Assembly: GCA_037388505.1 (NCBI GenBank) | Contig: JARRKC010000001.1 | Coordinates: 186,001 to 250,000, forward strand | Length of the DNA: 64,000 nt | Reading direction: 5' to 3' | Origin: JARRKC01 sp037388505 | GTDB taxonomy: Bacteria > Acidobacteriota > UBA6911 > RPQK01 > JAPXNP01 | Part shown: positions 1 through 8,477 of the stretch, in pieces | Numbering within the stretch: position 1 is the stretch's first letter | Layout of the letters: each line of letters begins with the position of its first letter | The notes under the pieces: generated by a model | Told to the model about the DNA's origin: nothing | Databases searched by the model: none | Seen by the model: the letters and a program-made list of their open reading frames with translations, nothing else | Position numbers and translations under genes: made by a program

Positions 1-1065
1 GAGCAAGACTCGGCTGCCCAGCCCCTGTTCGATCTCACCGTACACGCCATAGCGACTGTACCGGTGCTTGCCGAGATTGTTGGAGTCGATCCAATCGCCT
101 CCGGCCGTTGCGCCGAGATTGAGGCGCGTGGCTCCGGCCACTCTCCAATCGAGTCCCAAGCCGGCGTCCATGGAATGGTCACGGTGGAAATTCTCCGCAT
201 AGCCAGGACGTTCCACATCCCATAGAAAGTGGTCTCGATGGGCTCGGAAGGACGCTCTCGTCGACAAGGTCCAGCCCTCGCCCGAAGCCACGGGCGATTC
301 AAGGGCGAGCAGGGTCTGCCGGGTCCACTCGCGTGACGGAGACGGGCCGTAGAAGCCGGAGGCTCCAAAGCGCTTGTCGAGATGAGACAGCTGAAACCTG
401 CCGGAAGACCCGAGCCGGCCCTGCAGTCGGATGCCCAGCGTCCGAAAATCACGATCGAAGGCGAAACCGGAGGAACGGTTTCCCCAAAGAGACAGGCTTT
501 CAAGAATGCCCGTGTCCGAAAGATCGACGCCCGCATACCCCGTCATCAACCCGTACTGACCGACGCTGAACTCGCCTCTGGTTCGCCGCTCCGACCGGCG
601 AGTGACGATGTTGATGACGCCTCCAACCGCGTCAGCTCCATGCAGCGACGAACCGGAGCCGTAGAGAATCTCGACGCGCTCGACATCTTCGAGTGCAACC
701 GGAATGTCACCGTTGTGGTGACCGGTCTGCGGATCGTTGAGGCGATGGCCGTCGATCAAAATCAAGACCTGATCGAACGTGGCTCCGCGAATCGAAAAGT
801 CGGTCTGAACACCAAAAGGTCCACGCGACTCCACCTCGACACTGGCCGCGTAACCGATCAGGTCGGCGACCGTCTCCACCGGTAGAGCCTCGATCTGTTC
901 ACGGGTGATGACCTCCACCGTTCGGGCCAGACTCTTGAACGGCACCGGGAACGCGTGGGCAGTGACGGTTACCTGTTCATCAGGAGGGGCTTGGCCGATC
1001 GCCGAAAGGCCGGAAAGGGAGAGAGCGAGGACCGCTGTCCAGACAGTTCGAAACCGACGGGTCAT
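1..1065 (-). CDS. TonB-dependent receptor, N-terminal part (cut by window edge)
   Basis: Reading from 1065 down to base 1 the frame stays open, so the gene continues outside the window. It begins with a signal peptide (MTRRFRTVWTAVLALSLSGLSA, about residues 1-26). Next comes a typical plug domain: a TonB-box-like QVTVTAH stretch, VITREQIEALPVETVADLIGYA, then FSIRGATFDQVLILIDGHRLND and GSGSSLHGADAVGGVINIVT. The end of the plug and the first barrel strands (GEFSVGQYG, GYAGVDLSD) follow. Such proteins sit in the outer membrane and import ligands such as cobalamin, siderophores or glycans using TonB energy. The plug resembles BtuB-like receptors, but the ligand cannot be told. A second in-frame ATG lies at 1077, where AGGA directly abuts it, so 1065 is the better start. 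Sure of the family, not of the substrate. Confidence 0.9.
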   Translation of the reverse strand, partial: MTRRFRTVWTAVLALSLSGLSAIGQAPPDEQVTVTAHAFPVPFKSLARTVEVITREQIEALPVETVADLIGYAASVEVESRGPFGVQTDFSIRGATFDQVLILIDGHRLNDPQTGHHNGDIPVALEDVERVEILYGSGSSLHGADAVGGVINIVTRRSERRTRGEFSVGQYGLMTGYAGVDLSDTGILESLSLWGNRSSGFAFDRDFRTLGIRLQGRLGSSGRFQLSHLDKRFGASGFYGPSPSREWTRQTLLALESPVASGEGWTLSTRASFRAHRDHFLWDVERPGYAENFHRDHSMDAGLGLDWRVAGATRLNLGATAGGDWIDSNNLGKHRYSRYGVYGEIEQGLGSRVLL

Positions 1066-1230
1066 GGTGGTTGGCATTCCTGTGACGATCGATTTCGCAG
1101 ATTATGCCACAGCAGGGGTGGGAATTTGAGGCTTCCGACGTGCGACTTGCGACGAGAGTCGACGGGAGAACCAGACACGCAGAGAACGAGAGACCCACAG
1201 CGTGGGCACTCGAAAGGGCGTCCCCGCCTG

Positions 1231-1274
1231 CCCGTTCTCCCGTTCTCCCGTTCTCCCGTTCTCCCGTTCTCCCG
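1231..1274. repeat. Tandem array of an 8-bp unit (CCCGTTCT)
   Basis: Five perfect head-to-tail copies of CCCGTTCT plus a partial copy lie between the receptor start and the end of the PEGA gene. The flanks carry related scraps (ACACGCAGAGAACGAGAGAC and a CCCAC/GTGGG hairpin). The reverse complement GGGAGAAC motif recurs in other gaps of this window. No gene is visible in the rest of 1078-1297. Confidence 0.85.
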
Positions 1275-1297
1275 AGGAGAGGGTGTAACCCCCCTTC

Positions 1298-1699
1298 TCA
1301 GAAGTCCAGATTGAAGTCCAGCTCCTTGCCGGCCATCACGTAGATCTTCCGTGTCACGATGCGACCATCCGGAGACACGATTTTCACGTGATGAGTTCCG
1401 GCCCGGAGGGTCGCCGTGGAGCCGAAAAGCCCTCCATCGAAGTCGTCGGCAACACCAATATAGACTCCATCCACGAACACCCGCGACTGAGACGGGTGAA
1501 CGTTGAAGTCGACTCGTCCGAATGCCGCGGGAGCGACGACAGCGACCGGTCTCACACGCACGGGTGCGACGACGGGTCGAACGATTCGCGTCGGTCGGAC
1601 GACGATCCGGACGGCTCGATGCGCACTCAGACTGGAAGCCATGGTCAGTGCGATCAGTACCACGGCTGCAACTATCCACGTCCCTGTTTTCTTCATCAT
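1298..1699 (-). CDS. Secreted PEGA-domain protein
   Basis: A 133-residue protein. MMKKTGTWIVAAVVLIALTMASSLSA is a clear signal peptide. A short Val/Arg/Pro-rich linker (VRIVVRPTRIVRPVVAPVRVRPVAVV) follows, then one PEGA-like beta domain: VDFNVHPSQSRVFVDGVYIGVADDFDG, LRAGTHHVKIVSPDG, and a closing strand. PEGA domains are small surface or periplasmic beta domains, often near S-layer or cell-envelope functions. The start at 1699 is chosen because GGAAAGGAGTCTGAG precedes it. The frame runs further upstream to 1852, but those residues look like translated intergenic DNA. It is transcribed alone, with repeat DNA on both sides. The biochemical role is unknown. Confidence 0.82.
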   Translation of the reverse strand: MMKKTGTWIVAAVVLIALTMASSLSAHRAVRIVVRPTRIVRPVVAPVRVRPVAVVAPAAFGRVDFNVHPSQSRVFVDGVYIGVADDFDGGLFGSTATLRAGTHHVKIVSPDGRIVTRKIYVMAGKELDFNLDF

Positions 1700-1790
1700 C
1701 TCAGACTCCTTTCCTCGAAAAGCCCTTCTCCTTTCCGCATTCGTCCTCATTAGTTCCACCGGTGCCCGGTTTATTTGACAACAGGTCCGG

Positions 1791-2036
1791 AGAACGGGAG
1801 CGTGGGTAGGATAAGCTTCCAGATTGTCTCCACCGGGCGGTGGAAACTTCACGAGGGTTATTCAAGATGGACTCTGAAGGTCAGCCGGTGAGAGCGGGAG
1901 AACCGGAGGACGGGAGAACCGGAGGACGAGAGAACCGGAGCTGGGAGCTGGGAGCTGGGAGCTGGGAGCTGGGAGCTGGGAGCTGGGAGCTGGGAGCTGG
2001 GAGCTGGGAGCTGGGAGCTGGGAGCTGGATAGGATT
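1791..2036 (+). repeat. Composite intergenic repeat with a 12-copy heptamer array
   Basis: This copy of the recurring composite element reads, in order, GGGTAGGATAAGC (from 1804), a GATTGTC stretch, a hairpin-forming CCACCGGGCGGTGG, CGGTGAGAGCGGGAGAAC (from 1886), then an array ending in 12 perfect copies of CTGGGAG (1941-2024). The same modules in the same order occur near 22.0, 34.7, 43.9 and 58.1 kb. It fills most of the gap between the PEGA gene and the histidine kinase gene. No convincing protein is encoded; open frames through it are low-complexity. Confidence 0.8.
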
Positions 2037-2049
2037 GTGCTGAGACGGG

Positions 2050-2142
2050 TCTGACATGTCCGGCTTGTCTGATCTGTTGGACGGAGTGGACGAGTTGGAC
2101 AGCGTGTAAATGCCCGGAACCTCGAATCCCCGGAACCTCGAA
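2050..2142. repeat. Degenerate short repeats downstream of the histidine kinase
   Basis: Two further array types follow the composite element. One is a GTCTGACATGTCCGGCTTG-like run with repeated TTGGACG/GTGGACGAG units. The other is two near-copies of CCCGGAACCTCGAA. They lie just beyond the stop codon of the kinase gene (2157). No terminator hairpin with a T-tract was seen. Confidence 0.55.
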
Positions 2143-2156
2143 ACCGCGAGACCGCT

Positions 2157-3533
2157 CTACATCGGCAGGCGCAGCCGCGCCACACAGCCCTTCCGCCCGG
2201 TCCGGTTCTCGAGTGTCAGCGTCCCGCCGTGAGCTTCGGCGATTTGTCGGCTGAGCGCAAGGCCAATTCCCGTCCCCCCAGGCTTCGTGGTGAAGAACGG
2301 CACGAAAAGGTTGGCCGTGTCCGGCAGCCCCGGACCGTCGTCCTCGATCCGCACTTCAATGGAGAATCCGTCCGACGACCAGCTCACGCCGACCTGGCCG
2401 TCGGTGTCGCCGACCGCATCGACGGCATTACGGATCAGGTTGATCAGCAACTGCTCGAGTTGATCCGCATCGGCGTCCATGGTGACAGCCGGCCCTTCCT
2501 CCACCAAGACCCTGGCGCGCTGCTCCAGACTCACGACGCGGTGGATCAGTTCACGCACGAGGACCGCTTTCTTGCTGGGCTCCGGGAGCCTTGCCAGCTT
2601 GGAGTAGGCAACCATGAAGCGGTTGAGGGCTTGAGCTCGAGCCGCGATCACCCCCAGACCTTTCTCCATATCTTCTCTGAGCTCAGGAAGAGGCATTCCG
2701 CTCCCGAGCATCCTCTCGAGTGTCGAGGCCATCGACTTGATCGGAGCGAGCGAGTTGTTCAGCTCATGTCCGAGTACTCTCAGCAATCGCCTCCAGGCCT
2801 TGCGCTCCTCCTCGCGAAGTTGCTGACTCAGGTCCGCCAGAACGATCATGCGGTGAGGCAACCCCCGCTCCCTGAAACCGGTCCGACGCAGTCCCCAGCG
2901 ACCCATTCGACCCGGAAATGCCCACTCCACCGTGCGGACGGCCACGCCGTTCAGAAACTCCGCCAAGCCCAAATCCGAGGCCTCCCGGCCCAGCAATCGC
3001 TCCGGCGGTTGAGCCAGCAACTCGGCGCCAGCCCGGTTGACCAGCGCCAGATGCTGATCTTGATCGAAGGTAAACACGGCTACGTCGATCTCCTCCATGA
3101 CCTTTCGCAGAAGGTTTGTCGCATCCAACGCCCTCACCCGCTGCCCACTCAGCTGGTCACCCAGGCTGTTGACGTCGTCGAAGATGTGTCCCAGCACATC
3201 CCGGTGCCTGGAGCGACGGACGCGAATGGAGTAGTCGCCTTCGCGGTAGGCGGACATGAGGTTGGAGAGCGTCTGAAGCGGAAACACGAGCCGATCCCGC
3301 AGGACGAACGGCGCAAGCAGCCACACTCCGCAGAGGACGATCGTTACCGTCCACCGGGTGTCCGTCCCAAAGTCCCCTTCCCAGATCAGAAAGAGAGTCA
3401 CCAGAGAACCGGGAGCAGCCATGAGCATCAGGTACAAGAGCAGGCGGTGCTCGAATGAGAGCCGGTGTGACCGGCCGTGCCGAGCTTCGGCCGAGACGGG
3501 ATTGGAGGGGGCCGTCGCGTCCTCACCGCTCAC
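2157..3533 (-). CDS. NtrY-type sensor histidine kinase
   Basis: A 458-residue membrane kinase. Two transmembrane segments lie at about 31-50 and 61-80 with only a short loop between, so it probably senses the membrane or cytoplasm rather than a periplasmic ligand. A HAMP-like region (80-135) and a PAS domain (140-235) follow. The HisKA box is LLRVLGHELNNSLAPIKS with phospho-acceptor His256, and the HATPase domain shows NLIRNAVDA, EDDGPGL and GGTGIGLALSRQI. It starts with GTG at 3533, directly after the stop of the upstream regulator gene (zero gap), so the two are co-translated. It should phosphorylate that NtrC-type partner. Their place behind the efflux operon suggests control of it, possibly through the sigma54-like box at 13899. 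That link is inference. Confidence 0.92.
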   Translation of the reverse strand: MSGEDATAPSNPVSAEARHGRSHRLSFEHRLLLYLMLMAAPGSLVTLFLIWEGDFGTDTRWTVTIVLCGVWLLAPFVLRDRLVFPLQTLSNLMSAYREGDYSIRVRRSRHRDVLGHIFDDVNSLGDQLSGQRVRALDATNLLRKVMEEIDVAVFTFDQDQHLALVNRAGAELLAQPPERLLGREASDLGLAEFLNGVAVRTVEWAFPGRMGRWGLRRTGFRERGLPHRMIVLADLSQQLREEERKAWRRLLRVLGHELNNSLAPIKSMASTLERMLGSGMPLPELREDMEKGLGVIAARAQALNRFMVAYSKLARLPEPSKKAVLVRELIHRVVSLEQRARVLVEEGPAVTMDADADQLEQLLINLIRNAVDAVGDTDGQVGVSWSSDGFSIEVRIEDDGPGLPDTANLFVPFFTTKPGGTGIGLALSRQIAEAHGGTLTLENRTGRKGCVARLRLPM

Positions 3534-4907
3534 TTACTTGATCCCCAACTTGTCCAAGCGCCGGTAGAGGGCGCTGCGACTGACCCCAAGGTCCTGTGCG
3601 GCTTGACTGACATTTCCGTCCCTCCGAGACAGCGCCCGCTGAATCAGCTCAGCCTCTGCCTCTTCGAGGCTCATCTCTTCCAACCGTTTCTCAGCCTCAC
3701 CGACCGGCCGGAGACCGAGATCGTCAGCTCGAACCATGTCATTCTGCGCCATCAACACCGCACGCTCGACAGCGTGATCGAGTTCGCGGATGTTCCCTGG
3801 CCATGAATAGGATTCCATGGCACGAAGGGCGGCCGTGTCGAACCCGTGCAGATCCCGCTGGTACTTCTTCGAATGGCGCCTCAGAAACTCCCTCGCCAGT
3901 ACAGGAATGTCACCATGGCGCTCACGCAACGGAGGCAATTTGATTTCCACGGTGTTGAGCCGAAAGAACAGGTCCTGACGAAAACCCCCGGACTCGATTT
4001 GGCCGTGCAGATCTGAATTGGTCGCGGAGAGGACCCGGACGTCGACCTTGCGGGTCGTCGATGATCCAACCCGCTCGAACTCGCCGGTCTCCAAGACTCG
4101 CAGAAGTTTCGGCTGCAAACCCAGCGGGATGTTGGCGATTTCGTCAAGGAACAGCGTCCCCTGATCGGCGAGCTCGAACCGACCGACCCGATCTGCTTTG
4201 GCATCCGTGAAGGCGCCCCTCACATGACCGAAGAGCTCGCTCTCGAAAACGCCCTCGGAGAGTCCTCCGATGTTGACCGTAATCATCGTGCGAGAGGCTC
4301 GTTGCGAGACGCAGTGAATGGCTTTGGCAATGATCGACTTGCCGGTTCCGTTCTCACCGGTGATCAGGACATTGGCCTCCGACGGACCGACCCGCTCAAT
4401 CAGTTGCAGAACCGGCTTCATGGCCGCCGACTCCGCCACCAGTTTGACTTCCCCTTCCGCACGCAACAGGCGGTTTTCGGCTTCGAGGCGTTGTCGAGTC
4501 CGGCGCGCCAGCGCCAGTTCGGCCTGACTCCGCAGAATGCTGACGAGGCGGGCATTCTCCCAGGGCTTCTCGATGAAGTCACCCGCTCCCCGATGCATGG
4601 CTTCGACGGCGACATCCACGCTTCCCCAGGCCGTCATGACGACGACCGGCAGCGTCGAATCAAGACGCTGCAGGCTAGTCAGCAGTTCGAGGCCTTCTTT
4701 CCCGGAGGTGGTGTCTTGAGCATAGTTGAGATCGATGAGAAGGACGTCGAACTCTCGATTGGCTACCGCCGCCAGGACTCCCGCCGGCGATGATGCCGTC
4801 TCGATGCTGAATCCCTCGGTCTTTAGAAGGAGGCGCAGAGCCTCCAGAACATCCCGCTGGTCGTCCGCCACCAACACTCTGGGCCGTTTTGCTTCTTGCG
4901 TGCTCAT
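3534..4907 (-). CDS. NtrC-type sigma54 response regulator
   Basis: A 457-residue regulator with three domains. The receiver (1-125) has acidic D15/D16 and likely phospho-acceptor D59 in LLIDLNY. The sigma54 AAA+ domain (about 140-380) has GENGTGKS as Walker A and DEIANIPLGLQPKLLRVLE. A Fis-type helix-turn-helix closes the protein (NVSQAAQDLGVSRSALYRRLDKLGIK). The sigma54-contact loop reads GAFTDA where the classical loop is GAFTGA. The ATG at 4907 follows CCCGAGG. The same frame is open to 5264, but that upstream part is the fossil described at 4917-5081, not an N-terminal extension. It is the partner of the kinase that begins at the next base. Confidence 0.93.
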   Translation of the reverse strand: MSTQEAKRPRVLVADDQRDVLEALRLLLKTEGFSIETASSPAGVLAAVANREFDVLLIDLNYAQDTTSGKEGLELLTSLQRLDSTLPVVVMTAWGSVDVAVEAMHRGAGDFIEKPWENARLVSILRSQAELALARRTRQRLEAENRLLRAEGEVKLVAESAAMKPVLQLIERVGPSEANVLITGENGTGKSIIAKAIHCVSQRASRTMITVNIGGLSEGVFESELFGHVRGAFTDAKADRVGRFELADQGTLFLDEIANIPLGLQPKLLRVLETGEFERVGSSTTRKVDVRVLSATNSDLHGQIESGGFRQDLFFRLNTVEIKLPPLRERHGDIPVLAREFLRRHSKKYQRDLHGFDTAALRAMESYSWPGNIRELDHAVERAVLMAQNDMVRADDLGLRPVGEAEKRLEEMSLEEAEAELIQRALSRRDGNVSQAAQDLGVSRSALYRRLDKLGIK

Positions 4908-4916
4908 CCTCGGGCC

Positions 4917-5081
4917 ATTCTGACAGAATCCTTCATCGTCTCGAATATTCTTACACGAGATACGAATCGGCAAGACGCCGCGAGGTGTCCGGATCTCGTT
5001 TTGGGCCTTCTCCAGGCGATCGGCTCGCTCCTGCGCCAGCGCATACAGTCGGGCGTCCTCGATGACCAGAGGATCGTCTCC
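4917..5081 (-). pseudogene. Remnant of a GAF/PAS-type signalling protein
   Basis: The strand between the stop at 5084 and the regulator start reads as about 55 residues of recognisable but orphan sequence. It contains LVIEDARLYALAQERADRL, a GAF-tail helix and coiled coil, then GVLPIRISCKNIRDDEGF. The latter closely resembles the widespread GxLPICxxCKKIRDDxGYW signature of PAS/GAF regulators, with the first Cys and the Trp altered. There is no start codon or complete domain. It is best read as the leftover tail of a deleted sensor gene. It sits in frame with the regulator by chance or through an old fusion. Confidence 0.55.
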
Positions 5082-5083
5082 CC

Positions 5084-5758
5084 TCAGGGAGCCGGCTGGA
5101 TCGAGAGATTCGCAAAGTCCCCGTTCGAACCGTTGCCGACCCAGACGCCGACCCAGCCCTCGCCCCGATCGTTCAACTGATCCACGACCAGCGACGGCTC
5201 GGTAGCTCCGTTGACGAACACGCTGACTTTCGGATGCGCGACCACGATACGGGCGTGGAACCACCCATTCGGTTGCGGCGCCGACTCGATCGGCTTTTCA
5301 TACTGTCCAGGATGCTCGCTGCGCAGCTTGCTCCAGGTGTAGGTGGGGTGCGCGATGTACTGGACTGAGTGGGCCCGTCGTGCCGGATCCGGAGAATGGA
5401 AATTGAAGGGCCGGAAGTAGACGGCATCGAAGGTCTCCGCGTCGACTCCGTGGAAAGCGACGCCGACGAAGCTCCGCCCCATGAGGTCCCGGCCGCGGAT
5501 GTCCAACTCGATCGTGCCGTTCGCAAGCCGGGTCGCTGGAAACCAGACGATTCCGTCACCGGCCGCTTCGTCGAGGCGGATTCCTGACCGTTCTCCCTCG
5601 ACAAGGGTCGCCACGTGGCGGTTGTTGACCTGCCGCGTCGCCGCGGAGAGATCCACTTTCTCCACTGCTGCTCCGGCCAATGGCGCGGCGAAAGCGGTGA
5701 TCCCAATCAAAACAGCAATGGCCAAGGCGGAACCTTGAACTGGAACTGTTGCCTTCAT
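5084..5758 (-). CDS. Secreted concanavalin-A-like (DUF1080-type) protein
   Basis: A 224-residue protein. The signal peptide is MKATVPVQGSALAIAVLIGITAFAAPLAGAA. The mature part resembles the LamG/DUF1080 beta-sandwich seen in secreted carbohydrate-related proteins: NGTIELDIRGRDLMGRSFVGVAFHG, YFRPFNF, AHSVQYIAHPTYTW, GWFHARIVVAHPKVSVFVNG, GWVGVWVGNGSNGDFANLSI. No catalytic residues can be named. The ATG at 5758 has the strong site AGGAGGAAGCCG. It lies between the permease operon and the two-component pair on the same strand, 170 bases after the permease stop and next to the sensor remnant. Confidence 0.75.
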   Translation of the reverse strand: MKATVPVQGSALAIAVLIGITAFAAPLAGAAVEKVDLSAATRQVNNRHVATLVEGERSGIRLDEAAGDGIVWFPATRLANGTIELDIRGRDLMGRSFVGVAFHGVDAETFDAVYFRPFNFHSPDPARRAHSVQYIAHPTYTWSKLRSEHPGQYEKPIESAPQPNGWFHARIVVAHPKVSVFVNGATEPSLVVDQLNDRGEGWVGVWVGNGSNGDFANLSIQPAP

Positions 5759-5928
5759 CGGCTTCCTCCTCGTCGTGAGTTCCTGGCTCACCTCTGGAGC
5801 CTTCTGTCTGACATCGACGAGATCGGTGCCAGACCTGACCTAAAATCCTTTTTCTGCGGGCACTTAGAATCGAATTGCGTGCGTGTCACCTATTTGAGTT
5901 CGCACCTCGCCCTTCGCACTTTCTCTTC

Positions 5929-8397
5929 CTACTCCGCCCTCAGCGCCTCCATCGGTGCGACCTTGGCCGCCCGCCGGGCCGGGATCCAGGCCGAGATTAC
6001 AGTGGTGGCGAGAAGCCCCAGACAGGTCAGGGCCAGGACCCAGGGGTCGCCGGCAGTGATCCCATAGAGCCGGTCCCGGATCAGTTGTCCTGCAGCCAGC
6101 GCTGCCGGGACGCCGACGGCCAATCCACACAGCCCGAGGAAGAACGCCTCCTTGAGCAACGGCCGGGCGACGGCTTGCGGCCGGGCGCCGAGCGCCATAC
6201 GCACACCGATCTCCCGGGTCCTGCGCCCCACCTGATAGGCCAAGAGTCCGTAGAGCCCCATGCAGGAGAGCAAGACCGCCAATGCCGCCAGCGCACTGCA
6301 CAGTGAAGCGAACAATCGATCTTGGCTGATGTTGCTGTCCCGGAGCTGGATCTGGGTGGAAATATCGGATATGGGAATGTTCGGATCGATCGAAGCGATC
6401 CTCCTTCGAATCGCCGGGACCAGCGAAGTAGGTGGCAAGGCGGTTCTCACGGCAAAATAGGCAGAGCCGAGCGGTTCCTGGCGAAAGGAGAAATAGACCG
6501 TCGGCGCAACATCTGCCTTGACGTCCGTATACTTCGTGTCGGCGCAGATTCCCACGATCCTCCATTCGACATCGCCGATGGTCATACGCTGTCCCAGGGC
6601 GTTCCCTCCCGAGAAGTACTTCCGGGCAAACAACCGGTTGACTACGACGACCTTGAGAGCATCGCCATTGTCGGAGGACTCGAATCCACGTCCCTTCAAA
6701 ATGGGAATTCCCATGGTTTTGAAGAAGGATTCCCCGACGGTCAGCCGATGGGCCTGCGGTTTGAGCTTTCCCTCGGTCGGATGACCCGGAAGAGCGAAGA
6801 AGCCGCCCCCCGACATCCAGCCCCCCAAAAGCGCGTACTGGCTGATCGCCGCAGAACGCACCCCGGGGATCGAGGACACCGAGTCTTCGACCCGATCAAA
6901 GTACGCCCCGGTGCGCTCTTCCTCGTAGCCCGCACTGTGGGGATCGAGGCGGAACAGGAGGAGATGCTCCAGCCTGAAACCCGTATCGATGTGCACCAGG
7001 TTAAATAATGAGCGACCGAAAAGTCCGGCGCCGGCTACGAGCAGGACGGTCAACGTGATCTGGGCGACGACCAACATCCGTACCGTCCGGAAGCGCCCGA
7101 CACTCCCCAGCCCCCGGCCCCGCAGACCCGAGAGTGGATCCACACGGCCTGCCTGCAAAGCCGGAAAGAGTCCCGAAAGTATCGTGGCGAGGAGGATCAC
7201 GCCGACCGTGAATCCGAGAACTGGGAGATCAAGCGGCGTCTCGTACCTCAGCCCCTCCGGCGAGCCGGCCAGAAGACGCGCCATCGTCGGCTTGCCCCAG
7301 AGGGCCAGAGCGATGCCGAGACCTCCGCCCGCGGCGGCCAGAATCAGGCTCTCCACGAACGACTGTCTCATCAGCCGCCACCGACCCGCACCCACCGCTG
7401 CACGAACGGCAAACTCGTGCTTGCGGGCCATCCCGCGCGCGAGCAAGAGTCCGGCCAGATTCGCACAGGCCACCAGGATCACCAACCCGACGACAACCAG
7501 CAGGAGAAGCAGCGGATCTCCGTACCGGTCTCGTTCATAGGAGGGACCACGGCTTCCGTCCTCGACCAACACCTTCGGCTCCTGCATGACCGATTGCGCC
7601 AAACCGGCAAACGCCACGTCGAGAGCAGCCTGAAGTTGTGCATCCGAGGTCTCCGGCTTCAGACGGGCGATCAGCTGAACCCACCAGAAATCCGCCGAAG
7701 TCGTCGACCAGGGTGTCTCCGCCAGAAACTGAGTCGACATCGGAACGTAGAACGCGGTCTTGGCGGCGGGGCGGAGTCCGGAAAACTCGTGCGGCAGGAC
7801 GCCGACGATGGTGAAGATGTGGCCGTTGACGGTCAACGGCCGGCCCAGCGTCTCCGGGTCGAGATCGAACTCCCGCTCCCACAGCGCGTAACTGATGACG
7901 GCGACCGGCGGCGCTCCCGCCGACTCGTCTTCGTCCGACAGCAGACGCCCAAGCAGCGGTTTCACTCCGATCAGTGAGAAGAAATTGTCCGACACCATCG
8001 AACCTTCGGCGATGAAGGCCAGGCGGCTGCCCCGGACGTTCATACCGGTCAGCGGTTTGTAGCCGGCGACCTCGGCCAGGCTTCGACACTGATCGCGCAA
8101 ACTGGAGAAGTTCGGATAGCTGAAGGCATCGCCACTTCTCCGGCCGGAACTTCCACCGAACATCGCGCCGCTATAGCGTCCGAACTTCGTATCGGCGCCC
8201 GACCACTTCAGCACCCGCAACTCCTGCGGATTCGGGACCGGCAGAGATCGCAGCAGCACGGCGTGGACGAGTGAGAAGATCGCCGTGTTGGCGCCGATGC
8301 CGAGGGCCAGTGAGATCACGGCCACAACCGTGAAGGTCGGGCTCTTCCGCAACTGTCGGAGACCGTATCGTACGTCCTGCAAGAGATTGGTCAGCAT
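5929..8397 (-). CDS. ADOP-family ABC transporter permease (second copy)
   Basis: An 822-residue permease of the acidobacterial duplicated orphan permease type. It opens with the diagnostic LLQDVRYGLRQLRKSPTFTVVAVISLALGIGANTAIFS. A MacB-like periplasmic core, a FtsX block (LLLLVVVGLVILVACANLAGLLLARG), a second core and a second FtsX block follow. The end is typical: TREIGVRMALGARPQAV, then IPARRAAKVAPMEALRAE. Being double length, one polypeptide can supply both permease halves. It lies 80 bases after the other ADOP gene, and the ATPases for the pair are upstream in the same operon. The exported substrate is unknown. Confidence 0.93.
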   Translation of the reverse strand: MLTNLLQDVRYGLRQLRKSPTFTVVAVISLALGIGANTAIFSLVHAVLLRSLPVPNPQELRVLKWSGADTKFGRYSGAMFGGSSGRRSGDAFSYPNFSSLRDQCRSLAEVAGYKPLTGMNVRGSRLAFIAEGSMVSDNFFSLIGVKPLLGRLLSDEDESAGAPPVAVISYALWEREFDLDPETLGRPLTVNGHIFTIVGVLPHEFSGLRPAAKTAFYVPMSTQFLAETPWSTTSADFWWVQLIARLKPETSDAQLQAALDVAFAGLAQSVMQEPKVLVEDGSRGPSYERDRYGDPLLLLLVVVGLVILVACANLAGLLLARGMARKHEFAVRAAVGAGRWRLMRQSFVESLILAAAGGGLGIALALWGKPTMARLLAGSPEGLRYETPLDLPVLGFTVGVILLATILSGLFPALQAGRVDPLSGLRGRGLGSVGRFRTVRMLVVAQITLTVLLVAGAGLFGRSLFNLVHIDTGFRLEHLLLFRLDPHSAGYEEERTGAYFDRVEDSVSSIPGVRSAAISQYALLGGWMSGGGFFALPGHPTEGKLKPQAHRLTVGESFFKTMGIPILKGRGFESSDNGDALKVVVVNRLFARKYFSGGNALGQRMTIGDVEWRIVGICADTKYTDVKADVAPTVYFSFRQEPLGSAYFAVRTALPPTSLVPAIRRRIASIDPNIPISDISTQIQLRDSNISQDRLFASLCSALAALAVLLSCMGLYGLLAYQVGRRTREIGVRMALGARPQAVARPLLKEAFFLGLCGLAVGVPAALAAGQLIRDRLYGITAGDPWVLALTCLGLLATTVISAWIPARRAAKVAPMEALRAE

Positions 8398-8477
8398 GAT
8401 CCACTCCCGGCTTCGACTTCAGAGTTCCACGTTCAACGTTCCAGTCTCAGGCGTTCGCACTTCGCACTGTCCACGCT

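Noticed and set aside
1941..2024. CRISPR or coding repeat
   Set aside because: A pure 7-bp tandem repeat; frames through it give SWELGAG low-complexity peptides without a start signal.
4908..5264. N-terminal extension of the NtrC-type regulator to 5264
   Set aside because: The family N-terminus begins at 4907; the extension runs into the 3' end of the upstream gene and contains a sensor remnant.
5808..5850. sigma54 promoter before the secreted ConA-like gene (TGGCACC on the minus strand)
   Set aside because: The -24 box is good but the -12 position reads TCGTC, lacking the invariant GC.
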